From the NCBI RefSeq assembly GCF_000750005.1, contig NZ_JPYA01000186.1, positions 1-64,000 on the forward strand: a stretch of 64,000 nt of DNA. The letters are read 5' to 3'. Position numbers and translations under genes: made by a program. The notes beneath the pieces are model-generated. The model ran no database searches, was not told where the DNA came from, and saw nothing but the letters and a program-made list of their open reading frames with translations. Of this stretch, positions 48,420 to 57,161 are shown in pieces (the first letter of the stretch is position 1; every line of letters starts with the position of its first letter). This stretch comes from Geobacillus icigianus. Its GTDB lineage: Bacteria; Bacillota; Bacilli; Bacillales; Anoxybacillaceae.

Positions 48420-49031
48420 ATGGCGGGAAGCAACATCGAACAGGAACAACAGACGAGCCGCTGGCAATGGCTCTTGTTCGTCGTGATCATCCCAAGCGTG
48501 TTTGCCGCTTTCTTCCTTTTGTTGATTTTGAACGCCGCCGGTGTTGACGCGGCGAAAACGGCAGAGCAATGGGTCACGAACGTTCCGTTTGTTTCGGAAT
48601 GGACCGATTGGAAGAAAAAGGAGAAAACGATCCGCGAGGCGATGGCCAAGCAACAAGAAACGATCGCACGGCAAAAGCGAACGATCGATGAGCAGCAAAA
48701 CCAAATTCGCCAGCTCAAAAATGAACTGGCGGCCAAAGAAAAAGAGCTGGCGCGGTTGACAGCCCCCGCCGCCGAACCCGACAAGCCGGCGGCTTCCGCT
48801 GCGGAGGCTGCGTCTCCTTCCGTCGATGTCGCGAGTCTGTATGGCGCGATGTCAGACAAGCAGGCAGCGGCCGTTTTAACCGAGCTTTCCGAGAGCGAGG
48901 CGCTTGATGTGTTAAGCAAGATGGACCGCGACAAAGCGGCGGCGATTTTGGACAAAATGCCGGCGAAACAAGCAGCGAAGCTGTTGTCCTCGCTGAGCAA
49001 ATTGACGATGGGAGAGGAGGCGGCCCAATGA
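48420..49031 (+). CDS. ylxF: YlxF: MotE-like membrane protein with MgtE N-terminal-like domain
   Basis: This 203-residue protein has one N-terminal membrane segment (about 15-38, WLLFVVIIPSVFAAFFLLLI), a charged coiled coil (about 60-115), an Ala/Pro linker and a C-terminal helical domain (YGAMSDKQAAAVLTELSESE, then ALDVLSKMDRDKAAAILDKM) like the MgtE N-domain and MotE. MotE stabilises the stator MotC in rhizobia; a similar chaperone role here is inference. It starts directly at the fliJ stop and overlaps fliK by 4 nt. Confidence 0.88.
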   Translation: MAGSNIEQEQQTSRWQWLLFVVIIPSVFAAFFLLLILNAAGVDAAKTAEQWVTNVPFVSEWTDWKKKEKTIREAMAKQQETIARQKRTIDEQQNQIRQLKNELAAKEKELARLTAPAAEPDKPAASAAEAASPSVDVASLYGAMSDKQAAAVLTELSESEALDVLSKMDRDKAAAILDKMPAKQAAKLLSSLSKLTMGEEAAQ

Positions 49032-50251
49032 ATGTGACGTTGACAGCCCGTTCGCCGCAGGCCGTGGGCGATCAGTCCGCCCCGGCGCCGCTTAAAAAGG
49101 AAACCGGGCCCAGCGGGGCATTCGCACAATTGCTCGCACATAAACAGACCGAACCCTTCCCGGTGGAAACGGCGGTGGCGGAGCGGCCCCCTTTGCCGGA
49201 AAACAAAGCGGAACAACTTGAAAACAAAGTGGAACAACTTGAAAACAAAGCGGAACAAACCGATGGACAGGGCGGTTTCGAGTGGCTTTCCTTTTTTACT
49301 GGCCCGACGATCGGAATTTTTCCGGCGTTCCGTTGTTTACAAACCGGAGATGACCAAATGGTTGTCGCAAAAGAGGGGCAACTCATTTCTTCTCAGCCTG
49401 ATCGCAAAGGCCAACGTTCATCCATTGACATCGGGGCGCTTGAGCTTGGGAGAGAGGGGAGAATGGCCGCGTATGAAGGGGGGCGCTTGACTGCGATCGT
49501 CGAACAGGCATCGAACCGCGATAGTAACCGTTTGTCGGCAGAGGGAGCGTCCTATGCTTGGTCATATAAGGCGAACCAAGGGGTTGCTCAGCAGCACGCT
49601 GAAATGACATCCATCCCTCTATCTTCTTTGGCGCTGGCGGGAGAACATGAACAACAAGCGCTCGGCTCGGTTCTCCCCGTTGATGTCAGCCCTACCGTCT
49701 CTGCTCACGAGCGGCTTTCGCTTCGCAGAGAGGACGGAGTGCGAACGGATGGACAGGCAGGATTTTCTGCCCATCCGACTTCTTGGTTCTCTCCGCCGCT
49801 CGGTTCAGACAGCCAGACGAGCCAAGCGGAAAATGGACATTCGGATTTTGTTGTTGACCAAGTCGCCCGCGCTTTGCGGCTGGGACGTTGGATGCGGCTC
49901 CCGGGCGGGGCGGCGCAGCTCGTCATCCGTCTTCATCCCGAGCATCTTGGCACAGTGACGGTGAAAATGACGCACGAGGGCGGGAAGCTGACCGCTAAGC
50001 TGCTCGTCGCCAACGATGCGGTGAAAGAGTTGCTTCACGCTCATCTGCCGCAGCTCACCCAGCTGCTTGATGCGAGCCAGATCACGGTTGAAAAGTGGAC
50101 GGTTTGGACCGATTGGGAGGGCTCTTCGTTGCCGCCGCAGTCCGAGGGGCGTCAAGGCGGCCGCCAACATAATGAATCGCGGCGGGAACAAAAGCGGGAA
50201 TCATCGCCTTCTTCCTCGTTTGCATTAGACGGGGTGGAGGCGGATGAATAG
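49028..50251 (+). CDS. fliK: Flagellar hook-length control protein FliK
   Basis: This 407-residue exported ruler protein measures hook length and triggers the FlhB substrate switch. The long N-terminal part is low in complexity and rich in Gln, Ser and Gly, and contains a 7-residue tandem repeat (ENKAEQL). The C-terminal switch domain (about 280-365: GGAAQLVIRLHPEHLGTVTV, then KELLHAHLPQLTQLLDAS) is well kept. ATG 49028 overlaps the ylxF stop (ATGA). Confidence 0.93.
   Translation: MNVTLTARSPQAVGDQSAPAPLKKETGPSGAFAQLLAHKQTEPFPVETAVAERPPLPENKAEQLENKVEQLENKAEQTDGQGGFEWLSFFTGPTIGIFPAFRCLQTGDDQMVVAKEGQLISSQPDRKGQRSSIDIGALELGREGRMAAYEGGRLTAIVEQASNRDSNRLSAEGASYAWSYKANQGVAQQHAEMTSIPLSSLALAGEHEQQALGSVLPVDVSPTVSAHERLSLRREDGVRTDGQAGFSAHPTSWFSPPLGSDSQTSQAENGHSDFVVDQVARALRLGRWMRLPGGAAQLVIRLHPEHLGTVTVKMTHEGGKLTAKLLVANDAVKELLHAHLPQLTQLLDASQITVEKWTVWTDWEGSSLPPQSEGRQGGRQHNESRREQKRESSPSSSFALDGVEADE
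49199..49261 (+). repeat. Three 21-bp tandem repeats inside fliK
   Basis: The unit GAAAACAAAGCGGAACAACT T occurs at 49199-49219, 49220-49240 (one C-to-T change) and 49241-49261 (last bases differ). It keeps the frame and encodes ENKAEQL, ENKVEQL and ENKAEQT. Copy number could change by slippage and alter the ruler length by 7 residues per step. Confidence 0.9.
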
Positions 50252-50262
50252 GAGGATGAAAA

Positions 50263-50691
50263 ATGACAACAAACGCCATTGATTCGAATTTGTGGCTGGC
50301 TAACGCCGCTCAGCCGGAGTCGAAAACGGGAAATCGCATGTTAGGGAAAGACGATTTTTTAAAAATTTTGCTCGCCCAGTTGCAAAACCAAGATCCTCTC
50401 AATCCGCTGGAAGATAAAGATTTTATTTCACAAATGGCGAATTTTTCTTCGCTCGAGCAAATGATGAATATTGCTAATTTAATGCAACAATGGATGCAAA
50501 CGAGCCACCGCGATATGCTTTTGCGCTATAGTGAATGGATCGGCAAAACGGTTTCTTGGCTGGATGGTAGCGACGTCAAACAAGCGGTTGTTCAATCTGT
50601 CCAACAAAAGGACGGACAGGTGGTTTTAGGGCTTGAAAATGGTGCGATGATCGCGGCCGATCAGGTTATCAAAGTCGAACAAACATCGTAA
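50263..50691 (+). CDS. flgD: Flagellar hook-cap protein FlgD
   Basis: This 142-residue protein matches the short Bacillus FlgD (YlxG). It has the hook-cap N-domain motif [20 protein letters not shown] followed by [20 protein letters not shown], and a short C-terminal part ([20 protein letters not shown]). It scaffolds hook assembly. ATG 50263 follows AGGAGGATGAAAA. Confidence 0.94.
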   Translation: MTTNAIDSNLWLANAAQPESKTGNRMLGKDDFLKILLAQLQNQDPLNPLEDKDFISQMANFSSLEQMMNIANLMQQWMQTSHRDMLLRYSEWIGKTVSWLDGSDVKQAVVQSVQQKDGQVVLGLENGAMIAADQVIKVEQTS

Positions 50692-50706
50692 AGGGGAGAG
50701 AAATCG

Positions 50707-51504
50707 ATGCTTCGTTCCATGTATTCGGGCATTGGTGCCATGCGCAATTTCCAGACGAAACTGGATGTGATCGGAAACAATATTGCCAATGTCAACACAT
50801 ACGGCTTTAAAAAAGGAAGAACGATTTTTAAAGATTTAATGAGTCAAACGATCTCCGGGGCGAGCGCTCCAGGCGCTGGCCGCGGCGGAACGAATCCAAA
50901 ACAGGTGGGGCTTGGCGCCCAGCTGGCCGCCATTGACACCGTTCATACCCAAGGAAGCTTGCAAACAACGGGTCGGGTGCTTGATTTGGCCATTTCCGGC
51001 GACGGATTTTTCGTCATCGGCGATTCGTCCGGAAACAATCGTCTGTATACGAGAGCAGGAAACTTCTATCTTGATTCACAAGGCTATATTGTGAATGCGG
51101 ATGGCCAATATCTGCTTGGGACGGGAGGGCGTACGATCAAAATTCCTGCCGACGCTAAAAACATCAGCATTGGCTCGGATGGAATGGTGAACTATGTTGA
51201 TGCCAACGGCGCATTACAACAAGCGGGACAAATTCAATTGGCGAAATTCGTTAATAACGATGCATTAGAAAAAGTAGGGAACAACTTGTTCCGTGACACA
51301 GCCAACTCCGGCCAGCCGACAACAGGGACGCCCGGTACGGGGGGAACCGGAACGATTGTCTCCGGATCGCTGGAAATGTCCAATGTGGATTTAGCGGAAG
51401 AATTTACGGAGATGATTGTTGCCCAGCGCGGTTTCCAAGCGAACACGCGCATCATTACCACCTCGGATGAAATTTTGCAAGAGCTCGTGAACTTGAAAAA
51501 ATAG
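50707..51504 (+). CDS. flgE: Flagellar hook protein FlgE
   Basis: This 265-residue axial protein forms the hook. It has the N-terminal MLRSMYSGIGAMRNFQTKLD and NNIANVNTYGFKK motif, and the C-terminal SNVDLAEEFTEMIVAQRGFQ, ANTRIITTSDEILQELVNLKK. The length equals the compact Bacillus FlgE (once called FlgG); a Gly/Thr-rich stretch (about 213-225) is the only low-complexity part. Confidence 0.95.
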   Translation: MLRSMYSGIGAMRNFQTKLDVIGNNIANVNTYGFKKGRTIFKDLMSQTISGASAPGAGRGGTNPKQVGLGAQLAAIDTVHTQGSLQTTGRVLDLAISGDGFFVIGDSSGNNRLYTRAGNFYLDSQGYIVNADGQYLLGTGGRTIKIPADAKNISIGSDGMVNYVDANGALQQAGQIQLAKFVNNDALEKVGNNLFRDTANSGQPTTGTPGTGGTGTIVSGSLEMSNVDLAEEFTEMIVAQRGFQANTRIITTSDEILQELVNLKK

Positions 51505-51515
51505 AATAGGAGGTA

Positions 51516-51540
51516 GGGCGTGAGCGGCTTTCTCTCGCCC
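51516..51540 (+). promoter_or_regulatory. Hairpin between the ribosome-binding site and start codon of swrD
   Basis: GGGCGTGAG (51516-51524) pairs with CTCTCGCCC (51532-51540) with one mismatch. AGGAGGT (51508-51514) is just before it, and the swrD ATG (51551) just after. No T-run follows. The hairpin could bring the distant ribosome-binding site close to the ATG, or expose it in a regulated way. Confidence 0.5.
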
Positions 51541-51550
51541 GCTTTTGCCG

Positions 51551-51775
51551 ATGATTTCATTGACGAAGCTCAACGGCAAACGGTTTACGCTCAATGCGCT
51601 GTACATTGAACAAGTCGAAGCGTTTCCCGACACGACCGTAACGTTGACAAACGGTAAAAAATTCGTCGTCCGCGAAACGGTTGAGCAAGTGACGGCGCTC
51701 GCAAGCGAATTTTATCGGCAAATCGGCATGTTTCGCTTATCGGGAGCAGGAGGATTGGACAGTGAAAGGGAATAA
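51551..51775 (+). CDS. swrD: Swarming motility protein SwrD (FlbD/YlzI)
   Basis: This 74-residue FlbD-family protein ([20 protein letters not shown], then [20 protein letters not shown]) is needed for full flagellar power and swarming in B. subtilis. The family start is ATG 51551, but no ribosome-binding site lies next to it; AGGAGGT is 36 nt upstream across a hairpin and instead fits a GTG at 51520 in another frame. It overlaps fliL by 14 nt. Confidence 0.9.
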   Translation: MISLTKLNGKRFTLNALYIEQVEAFPDTTVTLTNGKKFVVRETVEQVTALASEFYRQIGMFRLSGAGGLDSERE

Positions 51776-52190
51776 GGCAATGAAACTGATGATTGTTTTG
51801 TTGGCGGTCATCGCCTTGGCCGGCACAGCGGTGCTGATGGCGGTGACGAAGATGGGGAATGCCAAAGAGCAGGAGGCGCCGAGCGCTGACGAACTGGCGG
51901 AAAGCTCGATCGACATTCCGGAGATGACAACGAATTTAGCCGATGGCCGCTATATTAAAATCGCATTTAAAATCCAAACGGATAGTGACAAAGCGCGGGC
52001 AGAGGCGGAGAAGCGCGATTTTCAAATTAAGGATGTGATCATTGAACAACTGGCGGAAATGAAAGCGGCCGACTTTAAAGGAAAAGAAGGAATGGCGGCA
52101 TTAAAAGAACGGCTGAAGCGCGACATCAATGGGTTGATGCAGGAAGGGAAAGTAGAGAATGTCTACATCACTTCCTTTATCCTCCAATAG
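51762..52190 (+). CDS. fliL: Flagellar basal-body-associated protein FliL
   Basis: This 142-residue single-pass membrane protein sits near the stator and supports torque. It has one membrane segment (about 9-28, [18 protein letters not shown]) and a C-terminal extracytoplasmic domain ([20 protein letters not shown], then [14 protein letters not shown]). GTG 51762 follows AGGAGGA by 7 nt; ATG 51780 is an alternative. Confidence 0.94.
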   Translation: MKGNKAMKLMIVLLAVIALAGTAVLMAVTKMGNAKEQEAPSADELAESSIDIPEMTTNLADGRYIKIAFKIQTDSDKARAEAEKRDFQIKDVIIEQLAEMKAADFKGKEGMAALKERLKRDINGLMQEGKVENVYITSFILQ

Positions 52191-52217
52191 CCTGCCGACT
52201 AAAGGGGGGAAGGTGAG

Positions 52218-53222
52218 ATGACAGCCGGGGAAGTATTGTCACAAAGCGAAATTGACGCGCTGTTGGCCGCGCTTTCCACCGGGGAAATGAGCGCGGAAGA
52301 ATTGAAAAAAGAAGAAGAAGGACGGCGCGTCAAAGCGTACGACTTCCGGCGGGCGCTTCGGTTTTCGAAAGACCAGATTCGCAGTTTGACGCGCATTCAC
52401 GAAAACTTCGCCCGCCTGTTGACAACGTTTTTTTCCGCCCAGCTGCGCACGTATGTGCAAATTTCGGTCGCTTCGGCCGATCAGATCCCATACGAAGAGT
52501 TCGTCCGCTCCATTCCGAAGATGACGGTAATCAACGTCTTCGAGGTGCCGCCGCTGAATGGCCACGTGCTTTTGGAAGTCAACCCGAATATCGCCTATGC
52601 CATGTTGGATCGGGTGATGGGCGGACGCGGCGTTGGCATGGACAAAGTGGATCAGCTGACGGAGATCGAAACGCGCATCATGTCCAATTTGTTTGACAAA
52701 GCATTTGTCCACTGGCGTGATGCGTGGGAGTCGGTGGCTGAGGTCGATCCGCTGTTTGTCGATTTTGAAGTCAATCCGCAGTTTTTGCGCATGATTGCGC
52801 CGAATGACACCGTTGTCGTCATTTCGCTCAACACGCAAGTTGGTGAAGCGCGCGGCATGATGAACGTTTGCATTCCGCACGTCGTGCTCGAGCCGATCAT
52901 GCCGCGGCTGTCGGTGCATTATTGGATGCAGGCGCAAACAAGGGATCGTTCCCCCGAGGAAGCGAAACAGTTGGAACAGCGCGTCCGTGCGGCCAAGCTG
53001 CCGATCATTGCCGAGCTCGGCACCGCGTCCATTACGATCAACGAATTTCTTCAGCTCGAGGTCGGCGATGTGATCCAACTTGAGCAGTCCATCCATGAAC
53101 CGCTGGTCGTCAAAATCGGCCATATCCCGAAATTTATCGGCCAGCCCGGCAAGCGGAACAAAAAGCTGGCGGTGCAAATTTTAGCGATGAGCGAGGGGGA
53201 CGGAGACAGCCATGATGAATGA
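52218..53222 (+). CDS. fliM: Flagellar motor switch protein FliM
   Basis: This 334-residue C-ring protein binds phospho-CheY through the N-terminal EIDALLAAL motif and sets rotation direction. The middle CheC-like domain has LLEVNPNIAYAMLDRVMGGRG, and the C-terminal SpoA/FliN-like domain ends with IGHIPKFIGQPGKRNKKLAV. Start follows AAAGGGGGGAAGGTGAG. Its end overlaps fliY by 11 nt. Confidence 0.97.
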   Translation: MTAGEVLSQSEIDALLAALSTGEMSAEELKKEEEGRRVKAYDFRRALRFSKDQIRSLTRIHENFARLLTTFFSAQLRTYVQISVASADQIPYEEFVRSIPKMTVINVFEVPPLNGHVLLEVNPNIAYAMLDRVMGGRGVGMDKVDQLTEIETRIMSNLFDKAFVHWRDAWESVAEVDPLFVDFEVNPQFLRMIAPNDTVVVISLNTQVGEARGMMNVCIPHVVLEPIMPRLSVHYWMQAQTRDRSPEEAKQLEQRVRAAKLPIIAELGTASITINEFLQLEVGDVIQLEQSIHEPLVVKIGHIPKFIGQPGKRNKKLAVQILAMSEGDGDSHDE

Positions 53223-54375
53223 TGGAATGCTTTCACAAGATGAAATCGATGCGTTGTTGCGCGGAATGGGCAACAGTGAAGGGATCCCGGCGCTTCATGA
53301 CATCTTTTCTCCACTGGAACAGGACGCTATTGGGGAAATAGGCAATATTTCCTTTGGCAGTTCGGCCACCGCGCTGTCAATGCTCTTGAATCAAAAGGTG
53401 GAAATTACGACGCCGAACGTGTCCGTAATTGAACGGTCGAAAATCGCCGATGAATTCCCCCATCCGTATGTCGCCATTCAAGTCAACTACACGGACGGGT
53501 TTCTGGGAACGAATTTGCTCGTCATCGAGCAGCATGATGCGGCGGTGATCGCCGATTTAATGTTGGGCGGCGACGGAACGGCGGTGAATGATGAGCTTGG
53601 CGAGATTCAATTGAGCGCGGTTCAAGAAGCGATGAACCAAATGATGGGGTCGGCAGCAACATCGATGTCGACGGTTTTTGGCAAGCGAGTGGACATTTCT
53701 CCGCCGACGCTTCATCTTCTTGATTTGTCCGAAGGAAAAGGACTGGAGTATTTGCCGGATGAGGAGTTTTTCATTAAAGTGTCCTTCCGGTTGAAGGTCG
53801 GTGAGTTGATCGACTCCAACATTATGCAGCTGTTGCCGGTGGATTTCGCCAAGGAATTGGTTGGCTTGTTGCTTGGGCCTCCTTCCGAGCCGAAAGATGT
53901 GGAAGAGCGGACGGAGCCGGCGCACGCGCGCGCCATGCCCGCTGATGGGCCCGATCCTAGTCCGACACCGGCGAATGTGGGGGGAGCGATGGTTTCCCAG
54001 CCCGCCGGCCGACCGGGACAAGCTTCGGCCGAGCGCGTGAAGGAAGCGGACGTTCGGCCTGTCCAAACCGCCGATTTTGCTGAATTTGACGCTCCATCGT
54101 TAGCGGCTGCTGAGACGCGCAATTTGGAACTGCTGTTTGATGTTCCGCTGCAAGTGACGGTGGAGCTCGGGCGGACGAAACGTTCCGTGCAAGAGATTTT
54201 GCAGCTGTCAACGGGGTCCATTATTGAATTGGACAAACTGGCCGGGGAGCCGGTTGATATTTTTGTCAACAATAAGCTGATTGCCAAAGGCGAAGTCGTC
54301 GTCATCGACGAAAACTTTGGGGTGCGCATCACCGATATTATGAGCCAAAGCGATCGGTTAAAACGGCTAAAATAA
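53212..54375 (+). CDS. fliY: Flagellar motor switch phosphatase FliY
   Basis: This 387-residue protein is both part of the C-ring and a phosphatase for CheY-P. It has an N-terminal CheY-binding peptide LSQDEIDALL nearly the same as in FliM, a CheC-like domain with two phosphatase helices (EIGNISFGSSATAL and QEAMNQMMGSAATSM, each with E/S and N), a Pro/Ala-rich linker (about 225-285), and a C-terminal FliN domain (LLFDVPLQVTVELGRTKRSV). ATG 53212 or 53215. Confidence 0.95.
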   Translation: MMNDGMLSQDEIDALLRGMGNSEGIPALHDIFSPLEQDAIGEIGNISFGSSATALSMLLNQKVEITTPNVSVIERSKIADEFPHPYVAIQVNYTDGFLGTNLLVIEQHDAAVIADLMLGGDGTAVNDELGEIQLSAVQEAMNQMMGSAATSMSTVFGKRVDISPPTLHLLDLSEGKGLEYLPDEEFFIKVSFRLKVGELIDSNIMQLLPVDFAKELVGLLLGPPSEPKDVEERTEPAHARAMPADGPDPSPTPANVGGAMVSQPAGRPGQASAERVKEADVRPVQTADFAEFDAPSLAAAETRNLELLFDVPLQVTVELGRTKRSVQEILQLSTGSIIELDKLAGEPVDIFVNNKLIAKGEVVVIDENFGVRITDIMSQSDRLKRLK

Positions 54376-54398
54376 CAGGCATGCAGGAGGTAGGAATC

Positions 54399-54758
54399 AT
54401 GGCAAGAGTGCTTGTCGTTGATGATGCAGCGTTTATGCGTATGATGATCAAAGACATTTTGACGAAAAACGGCCACGAGGTGGTCGCGGAAGCAGCTGAC
54501 GGGCGGCAGGCGGTCGAAAAGTACAAAGAGACGCGCCCTGACATCGTGACGATGGACATTACGATGCCGGAGATGGACGGGATCGCCGCGCTCAAAGAGA
54601 TCAAAAAAATCGACAGCAACGCCAAAGTCATTATGTGCTCCGCAATGGGGCAGCAAGCGATGGTCATTGACGCCATTCAAGCCGGAGCGAAAGATTTCGT
54701 CGTCAAGCCGTTCCAAGCTGACCGCGTCATTGAAGCGATCAACAAAACGATTGGGTAG
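54399..54758 (+). CDS. cheY: Chemotaxis response regulator CheY
   Basis: This 119-residue receiver protein carries the signal from CheA to the motor. Acidic pocket Asp9-Asp10, phospho-acceptor Asp53 (TMDITMPEMDG), Ser/Thr site in CSAMGQ and Lys103 (VVKPF) are present. In Bacillus, CheY-P promotes smooth swimming. ATG 54399 follows GGAGGTAGGAATC. It binds the EIDALL motifs of FliM and FliY just upstream. Confidence 0.97.
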   Translation: MARVLVVDDAAFMRMMIKDILTKNGHEVVAEAADGRQAVEKYKETRPDIVTMDITMPEMDGIAALKEIKKIDSNAKVIMCSAMGQQAMVIDAIQAGAKDFVVKPFQADRVIEAINKTIG

Positions 54759-54768
54759 GCGGCCAACG

Positions 54769-55431
54769 GTGAACATCGTGCCCATGAAGTGGTGGACGGC
54801 TGTCGTGATGGCGGCGGCGATCGTGCTTGGCGGAATGCCGGCAGCGGCCGCGCAAAATCCGACGGTCGCTGATTGTCTCAAGCATCCGGACGCGTGCGGA
54901 CCGGACGTTCCGGCTCGCGGATCGGAGACAGCGCCCGCTCCCGCAGCGGATGCCGTTTCCGCCTCCGATGTGCTCCGTTTGATCGGAGCGACCGCTTTTG
55001 TTCTCCTGCTTCTTTATGCGCTCTTGAAATGGCTTGGCCGCCGCCAGCAGTTGTTGTCGAACTCCAAAGGTGTCATCGAGCATCTGGGCGGAACGAGCGT
55101 CGGGGCGAACCGTTCCGTTCAGTTGGTGAAAGTTGGGCGCCGGTTGCTTGTCATCGGCGTTGCCGACTCCATTCAACTGCTTCGAGAGATCGAGGATGAG
55201 GAGGAAATCAGCGAGCTGCTGGCTCAACACCGCAATCGGGTGGAACGAATGACGGAATTTGGCCGGTTTGGCGTCCGCCTTCGCGAACAGTGGATGGCCA
55301 AAATGAAGGGGGAAACCAACTCCTCCCGGCCGTTTTCGGCGCTGTTGACTGAGGAGATGAAGCGAATGGCTGAAAAGCGGAACGAATGGCTCAAGCGCGT
55401 GAAAGAGAAAGGGACGGGCGGCGATGAATGA
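54769..55431 (+). CDS. fliZ: Flagellar biosynthesis protein FliZ (FliO family)
   Basis: This 220-residue protein has a signal peptide (about 6-30, WWTAVVMAAAIVLGGMPAAA), a short outside domain with two cysteines (DCLKHPDACG) that could form a disulfide, a membrane segment (about 68-86, VLRLIGATAFVLLLLYALLK) and a cytoplasmic FliO-like domain (HLGGTSVGANRSVQLVKVGR, then LLVIGVADSIQLLREI). FliO helps assemble the FliP ring. GTG 54769 and ATG 54784 are possible starts. Confidence 0.9.
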   Translation: MNIVPMKWWTAVVMAAAIVLGGMPAAAAQNPTVADCLKHPDACGPDVPARGSETAPAPAADAVSASDVLRLIGATAFVLLLLYALLKWLGRRQQLLSNSKGVIEHLGGTSVGANRSVQLVKVGRRLLVIGVADSIQLLREIEDEEEISELLAQHRNRVERMTEFGRFGVRLREQWMAKMKGETNSSRPFSALLTEEMKRMAEKRNEWLKRVKEKGTGGDE

Positions 55432-56092
55432 ATTCGTCCATATGTTTCAGTCGATGGCTCCCGAACACGTCTCGACATCGGTGAAGCTGCTGCTGTTGCT
55501 AACGGTTTTGTCGATTGCTCCCGGCATTTTAATCATGATGACTTGTTTTACGCGCATCGTCATTGTGCTGTCGTTCGTGCGCACGGCGCTCGGGACGCAA
55601 CAAATGCCGCCGAACCAAGTGCTCGTCGGGCTCGCCTTGTTTTTAACCTTTTTCATTATGGCGCCGACATGGAAAGAAATCAACGACCAGGCGCTACAGC
55701 CGCTGTTCAATGACCAAATCAACTTGGATGAGGCGTACGAGCGGGCCGCCGTTCCGCTGAAGCAATTTATGAGCGAGCATACAAGGCAGAAAGATTTGGC
55801 GCTGTTTTTGTCTTACAGTGGCGCCAAGCAGCCGAAAACGGTCCGCGACATTCCTTTGTCTGCGCTTGTGCCGGCGTTTGCGATCAGCGAATTGAAGACG
55901 GCGTTTCAAATGGGATTTATGCTTTTCATTCCGTTTCTCGTCATCGATATGATTGTCGCGAGCGTCCTCATGTCGATGGGGATGATGATGCTGCCGCCGG
56001 TGATGATTTCGCTGCCGTTTAAAATTTTATTGTTTGTTCTCGTCGATGGATGGCATTTAGTCATCAAATCATTGCTGCAAAGTTTTCAATAA
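55424..56092 (+). CDS. fliP: Flagellar export gate protein FliP
   Basis: This 222-residue export-gate protein forms the pore with FliQ and FliR. The core shows ILIMMTCFTRIVIVLSFVRT, ALGTQQMPPNQVLVGLALFL, and the late IPFLVIDMIVASVLMSMGMM and LPFKILLFVLVDGWHLV. Four membrane segments are likely. The N-terminus is short, without the cleaved signal peptide of E. coli FliP. ATG 55424 overlaps fliZ by 8 nt. Confidence 0.96.
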   Translation: MNEFVHMFQSMAPEHVSTSVKLLLLLTVLSIAPGILIMMTCFTRIVIVLSFVRTALGTQQMPPNQVLVGLALFLTFFIMAPTWKEINDQALQPLFNDQINLDEAYERAAVPLKQFMSEHTRQKDLALFLSYSGAKQPKTVRDIPLSALVPAFAISELKTAFQMGFMLFIPFLVIDMIVASVLMSMGMMMLPPVMISLPFKILLFVLVDGWHLVIKSLLQSFQ

Positions 56093-56110
56093 AAGAATTG
56101 GGTGGCGTGG

Positions 56111-56380
56111 ATGAGTGCGGATTTGATCATTCGCCTTGCTGAACAAGGGATTTATATGACGTTGGTCGTCTGCGGGCCGCTGTTGCTGTTGTCGCTTGTC
56201 ATCGGGCTTGTCGTCAGCGTGTTTCAGGCCGCGACGCAAATCCAGGAGCAGACGCTCGCCTTTGTGCCGAAAATTGTCGCCGTTTTGCTTGGGTTTGTGT
56301 TTTTTGGCCCGTGGATGCTCTCGAAAATGGTGTCGTATGCGCACGATATTTTGAACAATCTTGCTTCATTTATAGGCTGA
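56111..56380 (+). CDS. fliQ: Flagellar export gate protein FliQ
   Basis: This 89-residue protein with two membrane helices is typical FliQ (LLLLSLVIGLVVSVFQAATQ, then IQEQTLAFVPKIVAVLL). ATG 56111 follows GGGTGG by 6 nt; a GTG at 56102 would add three residues. It lies 18 nt after fliP and 6 nt before fliR. Confidence 0.96.
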   Translation: MSADLIIRLAEQGIYMTLVVCGPLLLLSLVIGLVVSVFQAATQIQEQTLAFVPKIVAVLLGFVFFGPWMLSKMVSYAHDILNNLASFIG

Positions 56381-56386
56381 TCGGCA

Positions 56387-57160
56387 ATGGAACAACTATG
56401 GACTTATTTTCCGGCGTTTTTGCTCGTCTTTGTGCGCACCGCTTCGTTCTTTGCGGCGCTGCCGCTCTTTTCGTACCGGGCGGTGCCGAATGCTTACAAA
56501 ATCGGCTTGGCGTTTTTTTTCAGCTGGCTCGTTTTTTGGGCGCTGCCCAAATCACCGGTGGCGCTTGACGGCGTTTACGTGTTGCTCGTCTTGAAAGAGG
56601 CGCTCATCGGCTTAGGGCTCGGGCTGTTGGCGGCGATCATCATGGCCGCGGTGCAAATCGCCGGCGGGCTGATCGATTTTCAAATCGGGTTTGCCATCGC
56701 CAATGTGATCGATCCGCAAACGGGGGCGCAAAGCCCGCTGCTCGGCCAATACCTTCATTCGTTGGCGTTGCTCTTGTTGCTTTCGCTCGACGGCCACCAT
56801 TTGTTGCTTGACGGCCTCTTTTCCAGCTACCACTGGCTGCCGCTTGATCAGTGGCCGCATGTGGCCGATGGACGGGCAGCGGACTATATGGTGCGCTTGT
56901 TCGCAGCGATGTTCGCCGCCGCGCTGCAAATGGCCGCCCCGCTCGTCGGTTCGCTCTTTTTGGTCGATGTGGCGCTTGGCCTAGTCGCCCGCGCGGTGCC
57001 GCAAATGAACATTTTTGCTGTCGGTTTTTCTGTCAAGACAGCGGCGGCGTTTTTGCTGTTGACGGCGGTGATTGGCACGATGCTGCTTTCTGCGCGCGGA
57101 CTGTTCCAGCTCATGTTTTCTTCGCTGCGCGGCTTCATGCAGCTGTTGGGGGGCTCGTAA
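56387..57160 (+). CDS. fliR: Flagellar export gate protein FliR
   Basis: This 257-residue, very hydrophobic protein has about six membrane segments and the family motifs FVRTASFFAALPLFSYRAVP, QIAGGLIDFQIGFAIANVID and MNIFAVGFSVKTAAAFLLL. It completes the FliPQR pore. It ends 1 nt before flhB. Confidence 0.96.
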   Translation: MEQLWTYFPAFLLVFVRTASFFAALPLFSYRAVPNAYKIGLAFFFSWLVFWALPKSPVALDGVYVLLVLKEALIGLGLGLLAAIIMAAVQIAGGLIDFQIGFAIANVIDPQTGAQSPLLGQYLHSLALLLLLSLDGHHLLLDGLFSSYHWLPLDQWPHVADGRAADYMVRLFAAMFAAALQMAAPLVGSLFLVDVALGLVARAVPQMNIFAVGFSVKTAAAFLLLTAVIGTMLLSARGLFQLMFSSLRGFMQLLGGS

Positions 57161-57161
57161 G

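Noticed and set aside
53712-54881. A 389-codon - strand frame covering the fliY-cheY-fliZ junctions
   Set aside because: It spans three well-supported genes on the other strand and has no start signal or motif.
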